Shown here: positions 24,432 through 38,094 of the stretch, piece by piece
Position numbering within the stretch: the stretch's first letter is position 1
Layout of the letters: every line of letters begins with the position of its first letter
From: Lineus longissimus
Lineage: Eukaryota; Nemertea; Pilidiophora; Heteronemertea; Lineidae
Assembly (NCBI RefSeq): GCF_910592395.1
Contig: NC_088310.1
Coordinates: forward strand, 5,897,501 to 5,961,500
Length of the DNA: 64,000 nt
Direction: 5' to 3'
The notes under the pieces: generated by a model
The model's input: only the letters and a program-made list of their open reading frames with translations
Told to the model about the DNA's origin: nothing
Database searches by the model: none
Program-made: the position numbers and the translations under genes

Positions 24432-27400
24432 TGATTTACAAGAAAAATAGCTGGAATCTTCCTTATGATTTCTCTCTGTAAGCTGGACACTGTAATACTT
24501 TGTAACTTTCCTAGTCATGACAGACCCACACCTTGCTTGCTAGTCCCAGGTGAGCACAATGAACTGGATTTTGGAAATCCTTGGTGTCTATTTTTGGTGC
24601 TTTCTGCATCTCAAGGTGAGCGAAGTATCCTGACTTCCTTTATCAGCAAAAAGAGTCAGAAACCAGCTATTGCAGAGATTTTCTCCAGGTCTTGTGGTTG
24701 TGTCTTTGTCCTCATTGGGTTTCTGACTCTTCCAGCTGGTTATCAATCGGCTATTACTGCCACTGAATAAAATGCCTATTCAAAAGAGGTAATTGTTTCA
24801 CATGAATGAACTCGGATGGCCTGTACCACATGATGTTGAGTGTTGAAGCAAACAACCATGAAATAGTGTTATTTTAATAGGCCTTGACGTAAAGTGAACT
24901 TATCCCAGCATTATGGCATGTCTGGTTGTGACATTGTCCTCAAAAGACCAATTGGGGACAAATGGGAGTTACAATTAACCATTATATACGGAATATCTTT
25001 CTGTGCAACACAGCAATTTGTCATGTCTCGCCATTACAACAATCGTCGTGCTCAGCTAGGCCAGTTGTCAAAGACACTGTGGAAGTAGTTGGGTACATTT
25101 CACAGCCGAAGAAAATACACTTTTGTGGGATATCTCGTGGGGAAAATTATCGATTGGACTGTCCTCGAAAATGATGGAGATGGAGTCGCCCTCTCTGTCC
25201 CAATCACAATCACATCGCGCGTCTGGCGACAACCATAAGTCCATTATATTCTATTCCAGAACTGACTGTAGTCCTCTCGCTTGGGAGGTCTACCGCAACA
25301 TTGGTCCTGAGTCCTTGTGTCTCTGGAGGCGCCGTAACTGCCTTTTTTCATCTTACACTAGAAGTCCAATCCCCGCTGTTATAACAGGCAGACCTTTGCG
25401 ATCTCGGAGCCTTGGATTCTCCCATGAAATCTTCAGCAACGTATGAACGGCGCTCAGCTTATTTGTCCACCAAATGAGAGGGTAAAATTACAACATTGGG
25501 ACTTGTAGCCTACGGGAATTAGGTAGTAGGCGTGTCGACTGGCCAGGGGACACAGGGAAGGTTCATACAACAGATGACATGGTCTCACAATAAACACAAC
25601 CTGAATAAACAGCCGCCAGATTTTAGGGCAATATTTCCAAGTTTTACACTTGATTTGCGTGTCATATTTAGGCCCCGCCTCATAGACGCCGGTAGTCTTG
25701 GGACAATACTCGCGCAGTGGTTCATTAAAACTTATTTTCAACTAGAGCGGATAATGTTGTATTGTCGAGAAACTAATTAAATGAAAATTTGAGCCGCAAC
25801 AATGCTGATTGGTTATGTTGAGATTAAACGAACCTCGAGAGTCGTGGTCCACCCCTTAGGTAAGGCGACGCCACGGCTGTGTTTCACTTATTGTCACAAC
25901 TCGTCTTTTTCGCGTTCTCACTGCGTTGTCTTCGACCCCGTGTAGGGTTATTCCACCCCGGCCAAGAACGCCAACTAATGTCAATGTGAATGTGGTGTGA
26001 GGCAAGGCGCCTCGGGACAGGAAATTATGAAGAAAAAGAAGCTTTCAAAACCGATTGTTGAATTATGTTTCGAACTTTTTCAGTTATGATTATCCCAGGC
26101 CTAAAGATTTTATCGGTTTCTTTTACTGTTGTCTCCATTCAGGCTCCATTCAGGACAACAAAACGAAGAGGAGACATAATCTGGGAAAATATGTGTGACT
26201 GTCACTGAATAATAATGTTAGTTCAAATGTAATTTTGGCTCATTTATGAATTTGCCCTTAACCACATGATGTGGAGAGTTGAAGCGAACGACCATGAAAT
26301 AGTGTTATTTGAACACTATAGACTACTAAAAAAGAATAATTTTCAAGATGAAAAAACTACAATTATTATGAACTGTCACGCCTTGTCGCATCCTGCTGAG
26401 TAAATTAGGAGTTGCCACTCGCTTCTCCAGTCCTGCACACAGCAAATATAACACCGGTTGTTCCTTTAGTGAACCACAACCTTTCATGTTTTTCAATGCA
26501 ATTAATGAGACTAATTAGTGATTTCCAGGTTAGATATAGACATGCCATTTAATTCCGTGATATGAAAGACTCTAACAGGCGAATGGATAAGATCTTGCTG
26601 AATAATCAGATTGGTGACTCCAATCTTGTGCCAAATCGGCCTGGCTGAGGACATTCCGTCGCTTCTTGCTATTTTCGCCCGCCTAGCTTTCATTTAAACA
26701 AGCCTAATCAATGATATAAATGGCATTTATAAACATTTATCTAAACAGACTTTCCACATTTATCGTCGCCGAGATTCCGTCACGCAGGTTGATGTCTCCA
26801 AACGACTCGTGTCTTCGCCGAGCAGACGAGAGACGAACAAAAGGATGTGACATGGGAGACATTGTCCAGCCCACTTCCGGCAGATTGAGATGACCCAGAT
26901 ATGTTGAGATATCAAAAGGCCTCATGGAAATAAGGTAATTGGTGGACAGTAGCACAATTAGTGGTCGACATATCCCTCGTCATAGTGTGATTTACATTTT
27001 GACTGGTCTCAATTCCCACGACGCCTTTTGTGAATGCATAAAATGGCCCGCTCCGAGAAGGCGGTGAACATAATCTGATGGGTTGGGAGAAGTTGTCGGA
27101 CGAAAAGGAAGGCAAACTCTGGTGAGGGGTAGGGACATCCGGGGTGGGAGAGGGAGGTGCGTCACCATGACGGCCTGCTAGTGTCACCCTTGACATGTTG
27201 ACTGTTCTGTCGAGTTAACATTTTCGTATACGTCATACGTTTACGAATACGTTCGGGAATCTCAGCGTCTCTGATAGCTTTGAAAATTAACGATGATCAA
27301 CTGAATATCATCATTAATTGCTGATTATCGTGAGAAACGTTGAGAATATTTATAGAATGAGACAAAATAGTTTTACTTGCTGTTTATTTACAAAACTTAA

Positions 27401-28809
27401 GCAATGCCAAACATTCACTCACAGCACAATATCTTCATATTTACAACTATATTTTAATACATCGTGGATGCAATTGATATCAATAAATACTGCTCAAAGG
27501 ACTTTCATTCTCATTCTCACTTCCCGAGTAAGCGTGTCACCCCCGGCCCTTCCCTATACCCACACACGCGCCTGTTGTGAAGTAAAAGAAGTTATTTTTT
27601 CATGGATAAATTCTGATTACATTTCAAAGGTTTTTCTAAACATCTCTATTTTTACAGGAAATCTTCGCCCATGGGAACAATGATTTATAAACCGAGATGT
27701 AAATCAGACTATCAAAACCAAATGGCTTAAGGAAAGTCCTACCCGGTACGTTCATGATCCATGGCGCCAGTCTAAGGACAACTGACTTCGCCTCCAGAAC
27801 CCACAACATAGTTACACTTTCTATAAGGTACAATATTTACATTAATTGAAAACTATTTCACCAACAAACACTTATCTTAATTAGTCAATCATTATTAAAG
27901 TGTAGTTGTTACCGGGGCGTAATGGCAACCAGGTTTTCTCAGCGCCAAGAAGGCCCGCCACTCAGTCAGCCCAACTCTTGTTACAAGAACATTGGCTGCC
28001 TCCAAACCGTTCGATAAACGATCAATTGGGGCCCATCTCAAGATCTTGAATTCAATTCGCATTGTTTACCTTGGGATTTCGATCTCATGTACAAATTCAT
28101 TAGTGGTCCAGGTAAAGAGGGACCCTATCAAAGTTATAATTCCTCAAATTCGCTTGAAAAAACTAGCGGGGTTTAGCACATGACTCAGTCGATTTGACCT
28201 AAACCCCATGGAATTCGTAGGTAAACCGAAATGCAAAAATACAAAAAAGACAGTCTTCATTCGCTACCAGCATCATCATTGGCATCATGAGGAAATCAGG
28301 CGACATTTTAGGACACTATATTCATGACATCCTTGACTGGTTTCTGGCATTGGACTGTTCGTATCCAAATCTAACGAAATCATACAACGAATTGAGATTC
28401 AATTAAATTATCGCACAACTTCCCTGGGCAATTTACTCGAGGATAGTCTTATTCCAGGCGAAACTACACGATGCCCGATTGTTCCAGGTTGTCCTATTTT
28501 GGTAGAATTATTATGTCAATATGTCAGTTTCTCATGCCATTTTCACACGAAGTGCAACAACTCGCCAAACAAACAAAATTAGCACCTTTGTTTAATAAGT
28601 CCTTCACTTCGCGCTCAAGCTCCGATTTAATGCATCTAATCTCAGCAGGCGCCGCGCGATGTCCCGACACCGTCCTCGATTTAGTCACAATCCAACGACG
28701 GTCCTCGGATGAGCCGCTGTAGACGCACTCGTGGTCGCATGCAGGGAAAATCCCGTCGTTTTCAGATTTTAAGGTATCTTGCACTATTTTGATAACACCA
28801 GGAATGGAT
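24432..28809. other. Gene-poor region, kinesin to gremlin
   Basis: I see no supported gene. It holds a 50-bp direct repeat (24825-24874 and 26261-26310). The rest is AT-rich single-copy-looking DNA. The gremlin 3'UTR lies at the right end; a minus-strand AATAAA (TTTATT at 27383-27388 on +) is a candidate 3' end for it. Short ORFs here show no domain or splice support. Confidence 0.4.
24825..26310. repeat. 50-bp direct repeat flanking 1.4 kb
   Basis: 24825-24874 and 26261-26310 share ACCACATGATGT, then AGTTGAAGC, then ACCATGAAATAGTGTTATT with few differences, same orientation. The 1.39 kb between them has no ORF of note. They could be two copies of an element or a local duplication. Confidence 0.55.
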
Positions 28810-29373
28810 TCAGTCAAGTTTTTGAGCCATGCACTTGCACTGTTTGATTCTCCTGATCTTTTTCCTCTGGAACTTTGGTTTCATCCCAGGACACCGGAGC
28901 GTCACCGTAATCCGTGAATATCGCTTTGGTTTGCAGAAACCACAAGATTTGAAAGCGGCATTCCCACTAATGTCTTTCTTGTCACTTTTTGGGATGAAAA
29001 ACGAATTGCACTGTCCATAACAGAATCGGTTCATGATTGTACTTCGCAAGCATCCTTCAACTCGGATGACTTGTTTTAGCGGTTCAGTTTTACACCATTC
29101 CTTTTTGAGGTAAGTTTTTCTGGTGACGGTGACGGCCTTACGGCTGCCACGGATAACATCCTCGTCATAATCCGGTGTCTTCGAACTCAAATTCGGTTGG
29201 TCCTTCAGTGGATTAGCTGCTATTTTCTCCTGTAGACTCGGTGGTAAAACAACGGCTTGGCTGCGTCCGCGCCTACGGCGGAGTCGTCTGCTCGTATCCA
29301 CGCTCATCACATGGTGGGCAGCCATAAGGAGGAAGACTGTCAATGTCAGCCACGATTTCGCTTGGCACACCAT
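28810..29373 (-). CDS. GREM: Gremlin, secreted DAN-family BMP antagonist
   Basis: Gremlin binds BMP ligands outside the cell and blocks receptor engagement. The 187-residue product has a signal peptide (~1-24, hydrophobic core LTLTVFLLMAAHH), a basic run RRLRRRRGR at 29-37, a linker with sequon NLS at 61, and the DAN cystine-knot domain at ~94-181. Cysteines lie at 94, 108, 118, 122, 144, 147, 161, 179 and 181, with family signatures KEWCKTEPL, NRFCYGQCNSF and CGFCKPK. The whole coding sequence is one exon. The start is the ATG at 29373: directly before it on the minus strand is a pyrimidine tract ending in cag, so an intron probably ends one base before the ATG. Single-exon coding with a 5'UTR intron is also the vertebrate GREM1 layout, from memory. 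I cannot assign it to GREM1 or GREM2. Confidence 0.93.
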   Translation of the reverse strand: MVCQAKSWLTLTVFLLMAAHHVMSVDTSRRLRRRRGRSQAVVLPPSLQEKIAANPLKDQPNLSSKTPDYDEDVIRGSRKAVTVTRKTYLKKEWCKTEPLKQVIRVEGCLRSTIMNRFCYGQCNSFFIPKSDKKDISGNAAFKSCGFCKPKRYSRITVTLRCPGMKPKFQRKKIRRIKQCKCMAQKLD

Positions 29374-29394
29374 TCTGAAGGAGAGCAAAGAAGG
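29374..29394 (-). other. Predicted 3' splice site before gremlin coding exon
   Basis: On the minus strand a pyrimidine-rich tract (CTTCTTTGCTCTCCTTCAG) ends at 29375 and the next base plus ATG follow. It supports an upstream non-coding exon and argues against the in-frame ATG at 29397, which would lie inside the intron. Confidence 0.6.
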
Positions 29395-32300
29395 CACTGA
29401 TCAGTTTATTATCACAATCAGGTATATATATATGTTAAGGGGGAAACCTGAGTCAGTTTTGTTATTTATTCAAGCATGAGAATCAGTCGTTCGGGCGCCA
29501 AACCTCCGTGTGTTAGCAGCCCGCCATTCGGGCAGGTAGTTTTAATGACTTCGGGTGTCTGCCGGACTTTCACGAACTCGCCAAACATTGTCCGAAGTGG
29601 TGTTCCGAATATCACCGATTCTGATTCGATACCGATAAAGCATCTTGATTGGTCTAAATAGTTGAAAATGATTATCCTAAATGTTTGGAATTGTTCACAA
29701 CACCACCTGTGAACATCATGTCGTCTGCGCGCCTTTTTGCCTGCAGACGCGTCGCCAGGTTCGTGGTTCAAAAGCACTTAACCATGCAATAAATCTATTC
29801 AGATTTCGATAGGCCAAGTTTGACGTTTATCTCTAGTCAAATTTGAATTACTGGCGCCAGACCCTCCAAGCAAGCCCAGCGAAACAAGCAGAGAATTTTG
29901 TGACGTCAAAAAAAACAAAAATAGAAATTCGTCTCCATCTCACGCGGATCGAGACAGGATACAAGGCCAAGATCATAATCACGTTATCCAGAAGCCTTTT
30001 AAAAGCAACTATGAGTTTTTGACACAAAAAAATTTTCATTCATGTCCAAGGTCTGTTGCCTTGTTTAATTTCTATTCCCGCGGGCAAGAAGAAGGTGCTA
30101 ATATATTCGTCTCTGAAGGTGAGAGTTTTCGCCGCCTAAAATCTCCGTGGCATGGTGCCAAGACCATACGTGTTCCTACAATAATCACAGTCGTTCTGTA
30201 ATTGGCGGACTCTTGTCGCTATTTGACAATATGATACACGAAATAAGACGACGGATGGCAGAGACAAGCCCAGTCCGTATATACTACAGGACATCAAGTC
30301 ATGACGGAATTGAACGACGACAGGTCCCCAAACACGTGTTTGGTTTTCTTATATCCCACACGGTGAAACCCATCCAAGTACCAATGAATACTTTTAGGAG
30401 CAAATCAGATCTAGAATAATTTGAATTTTCACACAACGATCATTAGTGTTAAAGGTATCCGTCCGATCACAAAATAGGAGTCTTCGCACCGTCATATCCA
30501 TTGCGTGTTTGAGCGAGGACCGAAGACGATCGCACTGGAGACCGGGATGATCGAAGACAGTCGCCTCAAATGAATGTTGTGCAGCTGATTAGATTTTTTT
30601 TCACTGACGAAAATATTTTATTTATAACCCCTGTGTGTTTGTTTTAAACATTCGGCACTTAAAGTTTGTCTCAATAAGGCCGGCGTTTCTCTTTTTCTTT
30701 ACCTAATTTACGTACGTTCTGGGTAAACCGGTCTTTCACTCAGCGCTAAGATATAATAAGTTGGCCAATCTTATAATCACTGGGATATAAACTTAACCAT
30801 TATTAGGTTAATAACGACAGGTTCGCCTGACATGCGAGGCGTCCATTCTCAAAGGCGCCAGTGCTCTGCGCCAGGAACATATAGCGCCTCTCTCCGGCAC
30901 GCAGGCAGCTCGCCATTTCACTGACTTTCAGACCTCTATAGGCCACGGAGGATCCTCTAACCCACTTGAAAGTTATGGAGTGCCCCTCTCAAACAATTTG
31001 TCAATATTTTGGTCGCCTGCTCCAGTCATATTTCAATGAAAGTAGAGGTGAGAACTACAAAAACGTGTTTGTTGTCAAATAATTATTTATATCTTGTGTC
31101 TTGATAGTCGCCAAACTTGCAGCATATGTTCATTGAAACCTTTTGTTTCATTCATTCCGAGAGACTGCCTTCTGCCACGTATGTCATTGAAGGACTCCTC
31201 TAGCAGTCTAGGAGACAATCAAACTGCGATGATCATTTTTACCGCAGCATGGCGGCGAGAGGTGGAAGAACCTCATGGGGACAGTGTGCTTGGCGCCAAA
31301 CTTTAATATGGGCGCGCCATTGCGTCTTCAGGACGAAACAGCAAGAACGCACATTTGAAGCTTTACCCGGGGCTTTACCTTCGTCGGGAAAGATTCAAAG
31401 TGGAAAAAATATCTGAAACAATCTTAAGACTAATCACTCGTTTGCTCGGACCCTGCTTCCAGCCCATGAGTCGTCAGCGAGTGTCGCATGTCGACATGGG
31501 AGGACAGGCTGTCTTGTCGGGCGACGGCAGACTGTCCTGAGGAGACGGTCTAGTATCATGTCACTTAATCCAAGAATTGTATTTATCTTGTTTAATTCAT
31601 GTTATCCATTAATCCAGGGATCAGTGGAATCTTAATCCCTCAAATAAAACATTACGATGAGTTATTGAGACAATTCAAGACGACTCGAGACAACAGTCAA
31701 CTCGACGATTGAGTCGTAAAGATTGCGACGCGCCAATATTTCAGACTGGTGTAAAACGTATCAAGATCTGGCATAGCAATGTTTCAAGAGGTGAGGTTGT
31801 TCCGCCAAAGGGAGGTTCGCACTTCAGCCTGAAGATTTTTCTCATTGGTAATAATAACCAGTGTTTATGGAACAACCAATCAAATTGTGAGTAATTATGA
31901 AATTGTAAGGTCGTTGTGGTGTGAAAGGGTTACAGCTTTCCTCTTTTGACCGCAGAGAACTCCATAAATACCAAGAACGACCGAATGGTTGTCGCTAAAC
32001 AGGTGAACACGTTTTTAATTGCCTAACCGGAACGAAACTACTTGTTGCATTCATGAAACAAGTGTTTACCTGTGATTCAGACTCCTGATGGATCTTGAAG
32101 GTGGTTGTGAGAAATGTCCATGAGAACATGGGAATCATAGCAATAACCCAGTGTTTACAGGGATTGTTTGCTTTGTGAGCTATCAAGTTGTCGCAATGTA
32201 AATGTACTTCTTCTTTCATGAAAAGGAGTAATGAGCTTTATGTAACATTCTTATCAAGACTCCCACCTTGGAACCTTTTGCTTTTCAATGATGGCTTCGC

Positions 32301-34717
32301 TGTTGTTGGACATTTAGCACTCTTTTTGAAGAAACCCTGTTCAACCGGTCCATTCATGTCACCACCCTCAACGAGTGAACTATTCCCGCTGCAGAGCTTG
32401 TAATGATTAAAAATCCCGCTGGAAATCGGAAACGACAGAACAGAACGTTCTATGATCTAAATAAAACACGATGTGCGAAGACAGCCGGCTACATCCCCGT
32501 TTCTTGGTGAGTTGTTGCACCCATGTTTAGCCATGTTCAAATCATTGGCAACACCAATCCCAATAAATCCAAAATATTTGCACGGTTTGTAACAAAGGGA
32601 TTACATAGTCGGTAAGATTTCTCGCGAAAGAATTCTTGAGAATGGATGAAACCGGTGGAGGGGATGTAATGGGTGAGTTATCTTTCAAGGTAATAGCCTA
32701 CTCAGAGGTATTTTGATGATGAGATTGCGGTTTTGGGTGCGATATGTTGGAATGCGGATTGCGTATCTTCGGCGCCAAACGCTTGTTATGTTCTACAGAT
32801 TGAAGAATTTTGAAAAGTGAATTGAAAGATAGAATAGAAATTCAGAATTTGTTGATTACAACGTGCCTTGAATTGAAAGCGAAGACAGAATGTTTCAGAA
32901 ATTTCATAGAATGGTTGAAAATATTGTCCAATCACAAAACAAAAGAAATTTTCCAATCGTGCCCATGCAATGCCAAAATATAATGCCTGATATGAATTCT
33001 TGCTAATACTAGTAATTTTAAGTTTTCTCTGAGCGGTCAACCCCTGGCCGTCAACTCCATTCAGAGGGAACACACTACGGTGTTGCTTTAGTTTATCAGG
33101 CATCGGGCGTCGTCTTCCAGGATCGTACTTGAGAGAAGACATATGCACATCCTACTGTCGTAAATACGTCAATGTCCACACCTCGCTGTAATAGCTGGCC
33201 TCTCCGATCGATGGCCAATATTATCTTTGAGCGGTAAATTGTCTCTTCATTTCTATGAAATAACCGGACTTATGTCTCGGAAATAGCAGTGGAATTTGCC
33301 TATCATAAAATCTACCATCTGGTTAACCATTAGGTCACCGGGCGAGTCATTCTGGTGCGATATGATTTTTAAATGTCGCCAATTTGTCAAGTTTTATTCT
33401 ATTTCTTCAGCTCTTAAATGCTCTTAAACGGTCAACGATTATCAAGAGCACAAGATCCGGTCTCCACTTTGGCTCAACAAGTGGTTTATTGCAGTATAAT
33501 AGTTTAATACGTTGATTATTGTCTAACTCTGGAACCGTTGATCGGCAGGGGTGCCATAAACACAGACGGTCGGGTTGTCCAACGAAAGTCTACCGCAAAG
33601 ACAACTTCAAAGGGATATTTACAAATTGATCCATTGAATGATAACAAGGTATTGAAAGGGAAAATGTAAACAAACAATCAAATCATTAGACAGACGACAG
33701 CCTTGATCGTTCCTGGGTGGAAGCTCCGAACAGCGCAAGTGGAATAGTCTCGCGCGGGTGAATGGTGTCCGGATAGTAAAGAAGCGCGTGCGTTTTACTC
33801 TCAAGGACTTATAGAACTTATATATTATAAATTCAAAAATGTGTGTTAATTTTCAATTTCAACAATGTACCTAAGGTTCCTTTAGAAATTATACTGTTAA
33901 GTCACAGCCTTTGCCGCAGAGCCGGTGGATGGAGGAAGACTAAAATGCGATACGATTTTGGAGGTACCGAAACAGAGATAGGTATCTTGACAGTCATCGA
34001 TCATGGCGAGGTTGCGAGACTTTTTGTCTGGTTGACAATGTCCCGGGGACTATGTTGACCAAAGAAGACAACCAAGATGTAAATTAAACCATGTTTGAAA
34101 CAATATCTTGGCTATGCTAATAAGTGAATTGATCGTGCGCGAAAGAGGCGGCGTCCTTGGGCGTGGTCTTTCGGTGTTGCCCGAAGACACAGAAGACGAG
34201 GACGTCTGCGCAGATTGAGGCGTTGTTTGTCTTTCTAATGTTTCGCCGAGATCACGAAATTGACAGTACCGCGGTGAGCAAAAATGCTTTCATATAGTAG
34301 ACTATGTCTCTCGGACGTAATCTGCCCCGCTTTCGACGTAAAACAATGTACATATTGTTTTCGGAAAAATCTAATTTTTCCCTCGATTAATTTCACTAAA
34401 ACAGTCCATTGGGTCAGTGCGTTTTCAACTGAATTTTGTTGTGGAATCGTTTTTGTTTGCTGATATCCCCGCCAGCACTACAGCTATCGAGCCTTCCTCA
34501 CAAATTTCCAATACCGTACTTTACCAAGATTTTGGAGAAAGGGAATTAAGAAACACTAGTAACTAAGAAATTGTCATTTTCACAACTAAATTTGTATTGA
34601 CAGTTGGAGGAGACACCATTCTGATATTCTGATAACCTCTAGATCTGTATTTAGCAATTAGTATAAATACGCGGGTAAACACAAACATCAAAGTGTCACA
34701 ACAAAAGACTAGCTTAC
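29395..34717. other. Gremlin upstream/intron region, gene-poor
   Basis: No coding gene is seen. If the distal exon is right, this is gremlin intron 1. The palindrome GGCGCC, often as TTTGGCGCC or its complement, recurs here far more than the AT-rich composition would predict (29497, 29851, 30854, 31291, 32771), with further copies at 25329, 27761, 36555 and 37084. A CRE-like TGACGTCA occurs at about 29901. Confidence 0.4.
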
Positions 34718-34903
34718 CTGTCGTCTGCTCTTGTCTCGGGTCGGGCTAAAATCAGGCTCGGCTGAAGACGACGAAACAAAGCCGGGGTGTGAAATGCGAA
34801 GGTCGTTGATTGTTCCTTCAATACCGGGGCCAACTCGACCAACACTTTAGAATCTTACTCGCCACGAAGTCGTCCAGGACATGTTCCGTGTGCTAAAGGA
34901 GAC
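34718..34903 (-). promoter_or_regulatory. Candidate non-coding first exon and promoter of gremlin
   Basis: A strong donor on the minus strand (ACAG|gtaagc, last exon base 34718) lies about 5.3 kb upstream of the gremlin acceptor with no other gene between. A TATAAAG on the minus strand (plus positions 32-38 of the 34901+ block, i.e. 34932-34938) would place initiation near 34900 and give an exon of ~185 bp. This is inference from splice and core promoter motifs only. Confidence 0.3.
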
Positions 34904-37900
34904 AGTATGGACTCCCTAGACTCGACCAAGGCTTTATAAGCAACGAATTCGCGAGTTTATTGTGGCAGCGCCTAATTGTCCGAAGGTTTGTGAAGACTCG
35001 TGGCGAAGTCTTGTTATCTGTTGTGAGTGCCCGAGCTGGCGACGGTGAACATCGGACCCGCAGAGATCTGACTCCAGAATATTTGTATTGCCATGATATA
35101 GAATACAAATTGTTCACAAATAATCATCGAATAAGCCATTTTATGGAGGTTACCCCTCTAACCGATCCAGCAACCGAAATGAATGGTTGTGACGCCATTT
35201 TAGGGACAATCTAAACCATGGAATCACGTTCATTGTCTTTTGACTTAATATTCAAACCTAAATTAGGCTATTAATCTTTATTACTTTTATTAGATAAGAC
35301 CATACATGTTAATAACGTATATTTCGGCCAATGAACTGGCATCCTGAGCTACAGGGCCTTTCACTCGGGATGTAGCCTTGTCTAAATCTGATGGCCCATT
35401 ATTTGTTCATCCTCTGAGTATGAAAGACAGCGATACTGAAGCGATAGTGCGCATAAGGACGGCCGAGGCTTGACTCCTTCTGATTTAGTCGAGGGCGGGG
35501 GGTTGGAGAGAATAATAATGCACTGGCAATTTTAGCGATATGAAAATGTATAGTCTATGATTGATTGGTAAGAATGTCGTCTAGTAATTAATGTTCTTGG
35601 AGACTGTAATTATAAATAACTTATTTCTCAACAGTAAATAATGAAGACGGTGTTTTGAGATTGTGAAGTAGAAAATATGATAAAAAGATACATTCTGTAA
35701 TATACTAATCGGCATCATGCCGATTTGTCTGCATAAACTAGCTTCTGGCGGGTGCAAATTTTATCCAGTCATTGGTTCACTGGAGAATATTTGGTCGACC
35801 TATATAGTACATGCAAACTACACTCCGGACTCGTGGACCGGCCTCGTCCTTCGCCCGAGGAAAGACAATCAGGAGAGCCGTTTGAAGGAAAATGTCTCTA
35901 CACACAGAGACTCTTTTGCGCACATTTGATTTAGATGGCAATTGGTCTCTACAGCAATGCGCCTGAATCGTCATCGAGTAAGATAAACGGACCCCTTTTG
36001 GAGGGGGTATTAATTTTTTGATAAGATATACGACCCTGTCCGCAAATTGCTGCCTCCTTGGTATCAGACCATGCCACCGCCTAGGGACTCCGATAGAGTC
36101 TTTGGTTAGGCCTTCTGCTGCCAAACCATCGACGCCAGAGAGCAGGAACTACAAGAGACACACTAAATCTAATGCAAAACTTTAAATGATTTCATTCAGG
36201 ACAATATGCTTATCTCTAAGTTTATCGTGTCGAAAATTTCTTCACCTGAATGTGGTCTAGTTCCATTCACAAATTCAATCATCCCCACTTCTAGGAATCA
36301 TGTTTGGCAGCTCTTACTGATAGTGTTCCACATTTATTCACATTGTTGCCGTTTTACTCATGTTGGTAAGAACATTTCTCTACAACATTCCGCGAGTCCG
36401 AGTGGCGCGTAAAGTTGTAAGACGTCGTCTAAAGAGCTTCTTGAATCAGCGCCAAGGGAGAGGGATTTGTAACCTTACTAATCCAGGAGACCACATGGCT
36501 GTCTCAAGAGTCAGAGATGCAGAACATACTGTGTTCGAGGAGATTTTAAGTGACTGGCGCCTTCGGATATGTTAAAAGATTCCAGTGAAAATCGCTACCA
36601 AGTGACTTGTTCAAGATTACAAGCAAGCTCATTAAACTTGTAAGCCCATGCACTACCTCCCGACGTGTTCCTGGAGCTTTGAGCGCAGCAAAGACCACAT
36701 CCAACCCATATATTTTGCTGAGGCGATCCCAAGCGCAGCCCTTCATTTCACCGACTAACTAAGAATGAATAAAAACTAGTATCTATAATTCTTGGTATCA
36801 TTGATGATGCGATTCAGAAAATCTCAAGGGATGACCAATATTTAAGAAGACTATGTGCACCTAAATATCTTTCAGTTGATGAAAATGTTCGACCTTGGAC
36901 ATACATAGATAGTACCAAAACTTTATTTCATTCATTTTGCAAATTTCATTCGGCGAAAAATGCGCGAATCTCTATCATACTCCGCCGATCATTAGTCTAG
37001 TAATCCAGGTGTATTTCAATCATTTGATTTGATTAGTACCATTCTCTTGGCGTCTCCCTTAACCATTAACGCGTGTTCCAAAGTGGCGCCAAACTTTGCC
37101 GCCACCTTTCTCAACTATTCCAATTCCAGCATCTCTTTCTTGATCTCGGTTAATAGCCGCGTAATGACTTTCTCCTCTGATCAACCGATCAAGTATACGC
37201 TTTCTTTTGCGTCTCAATCGTTTGTACTTTTAGTACGATTCATTGTTTCTTTCGTTAGCCGACGAGTGTTTGCGACGAGAATCCACCATGCCCAAAGGCA
37301 CCACACTAATTTGCTGCTCAACGACCTGACAATGATATTTGGTCTTCAAGGACATGTAAATCCTAAGATAGTTGGTTGACAAGAGCACGAGACATTCACA
37401 TCGACACCGGTGACGTCTGGCGCGACGAGTCAACATGCGGGGAAGACAGTTTTTGCGCGGTGATACAAGGGACAAATCGATTAGGTATCGGGGTCTTTAT
37501 TTATTTGTCCTTTTTGAAGTCCTTAGTCATTTAAAACACCAACAAATCTTACAGTGGGTTAAATTTTGGCGATTTACTCATTGTACCCATATGTGAATTA
37601 ACGGAAATTTGTAAACAACTGTTCAACAGTTTGTTATAATTTTGGTTCACCGCAAATTCGTTGGTGGCCGCATTTTAAAGGAATTTTCTTTTCTTCTAAA
37701 ACCGGTAATATAGCTGTTGTTTACTAATAAAGGTATTTCGGCTGGTAAACCACGATACAGCCAAATTAATAATACCATTTTGCCCAAGCATAAAATTGTC
37801 CCTGTGAAACCTTTGAACAAGTTTTTTGTTGGGGCCAAATTAGCGTGAAGAGCGTCTGCAATTTTCTCGGCGGGAGAAGCGTCGGTGCCGCATGGGCGGT

Positions 37901-38094
37901 AAAAATCACACGGGGTGAAGATCGTGTGAGATGATATGATGTACCCCTTTAAAGGCACAGTGCAGTTGATTTGAATTGCATGCAACGATAACCGTAGCTC
38001 GATTGCGGTGGTCATCGCAGGTCGCAGCGACCAGTCAGTTGAAACAATATTGCTGCCATATACGGACACACACACTGAGAACAAAAGCACAACC
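34904..38094. other. Gene-poor region upstream of gremlin
   Basis: No gene supported. It contains dispersed repeat copy 2 (35812-35876) and two further GGCGCC sites. The open frames are short, lack domains and show no splice-compatible continuation. Confidence 0.4.
35812..35876 (+). repeat. Dispersed repeat, copy 2 of 3
   Basis: Contains TACACTCCGGACTCGTGG, ACCGGCCTCGTCC, TTCGCCCGAGG and AAAGACAATCAGGA; related to 484-535 and 60318-60375. The small ORFs over it are by-products. Confidence 0.55.

Noticed and set aside
25123-25446. 107-residue plus-strand ORF as a gene
   Set aside because: No recognisable domain, no clear splice partners, unremarkable composition.
29374-29397. Gremlin start at 29397 (eight extra residues)
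   Set aside because: Those codons coincide with a polypyrimidine tract and cag acceptor, and the ATG at 29373 gives a normal signal peptide.
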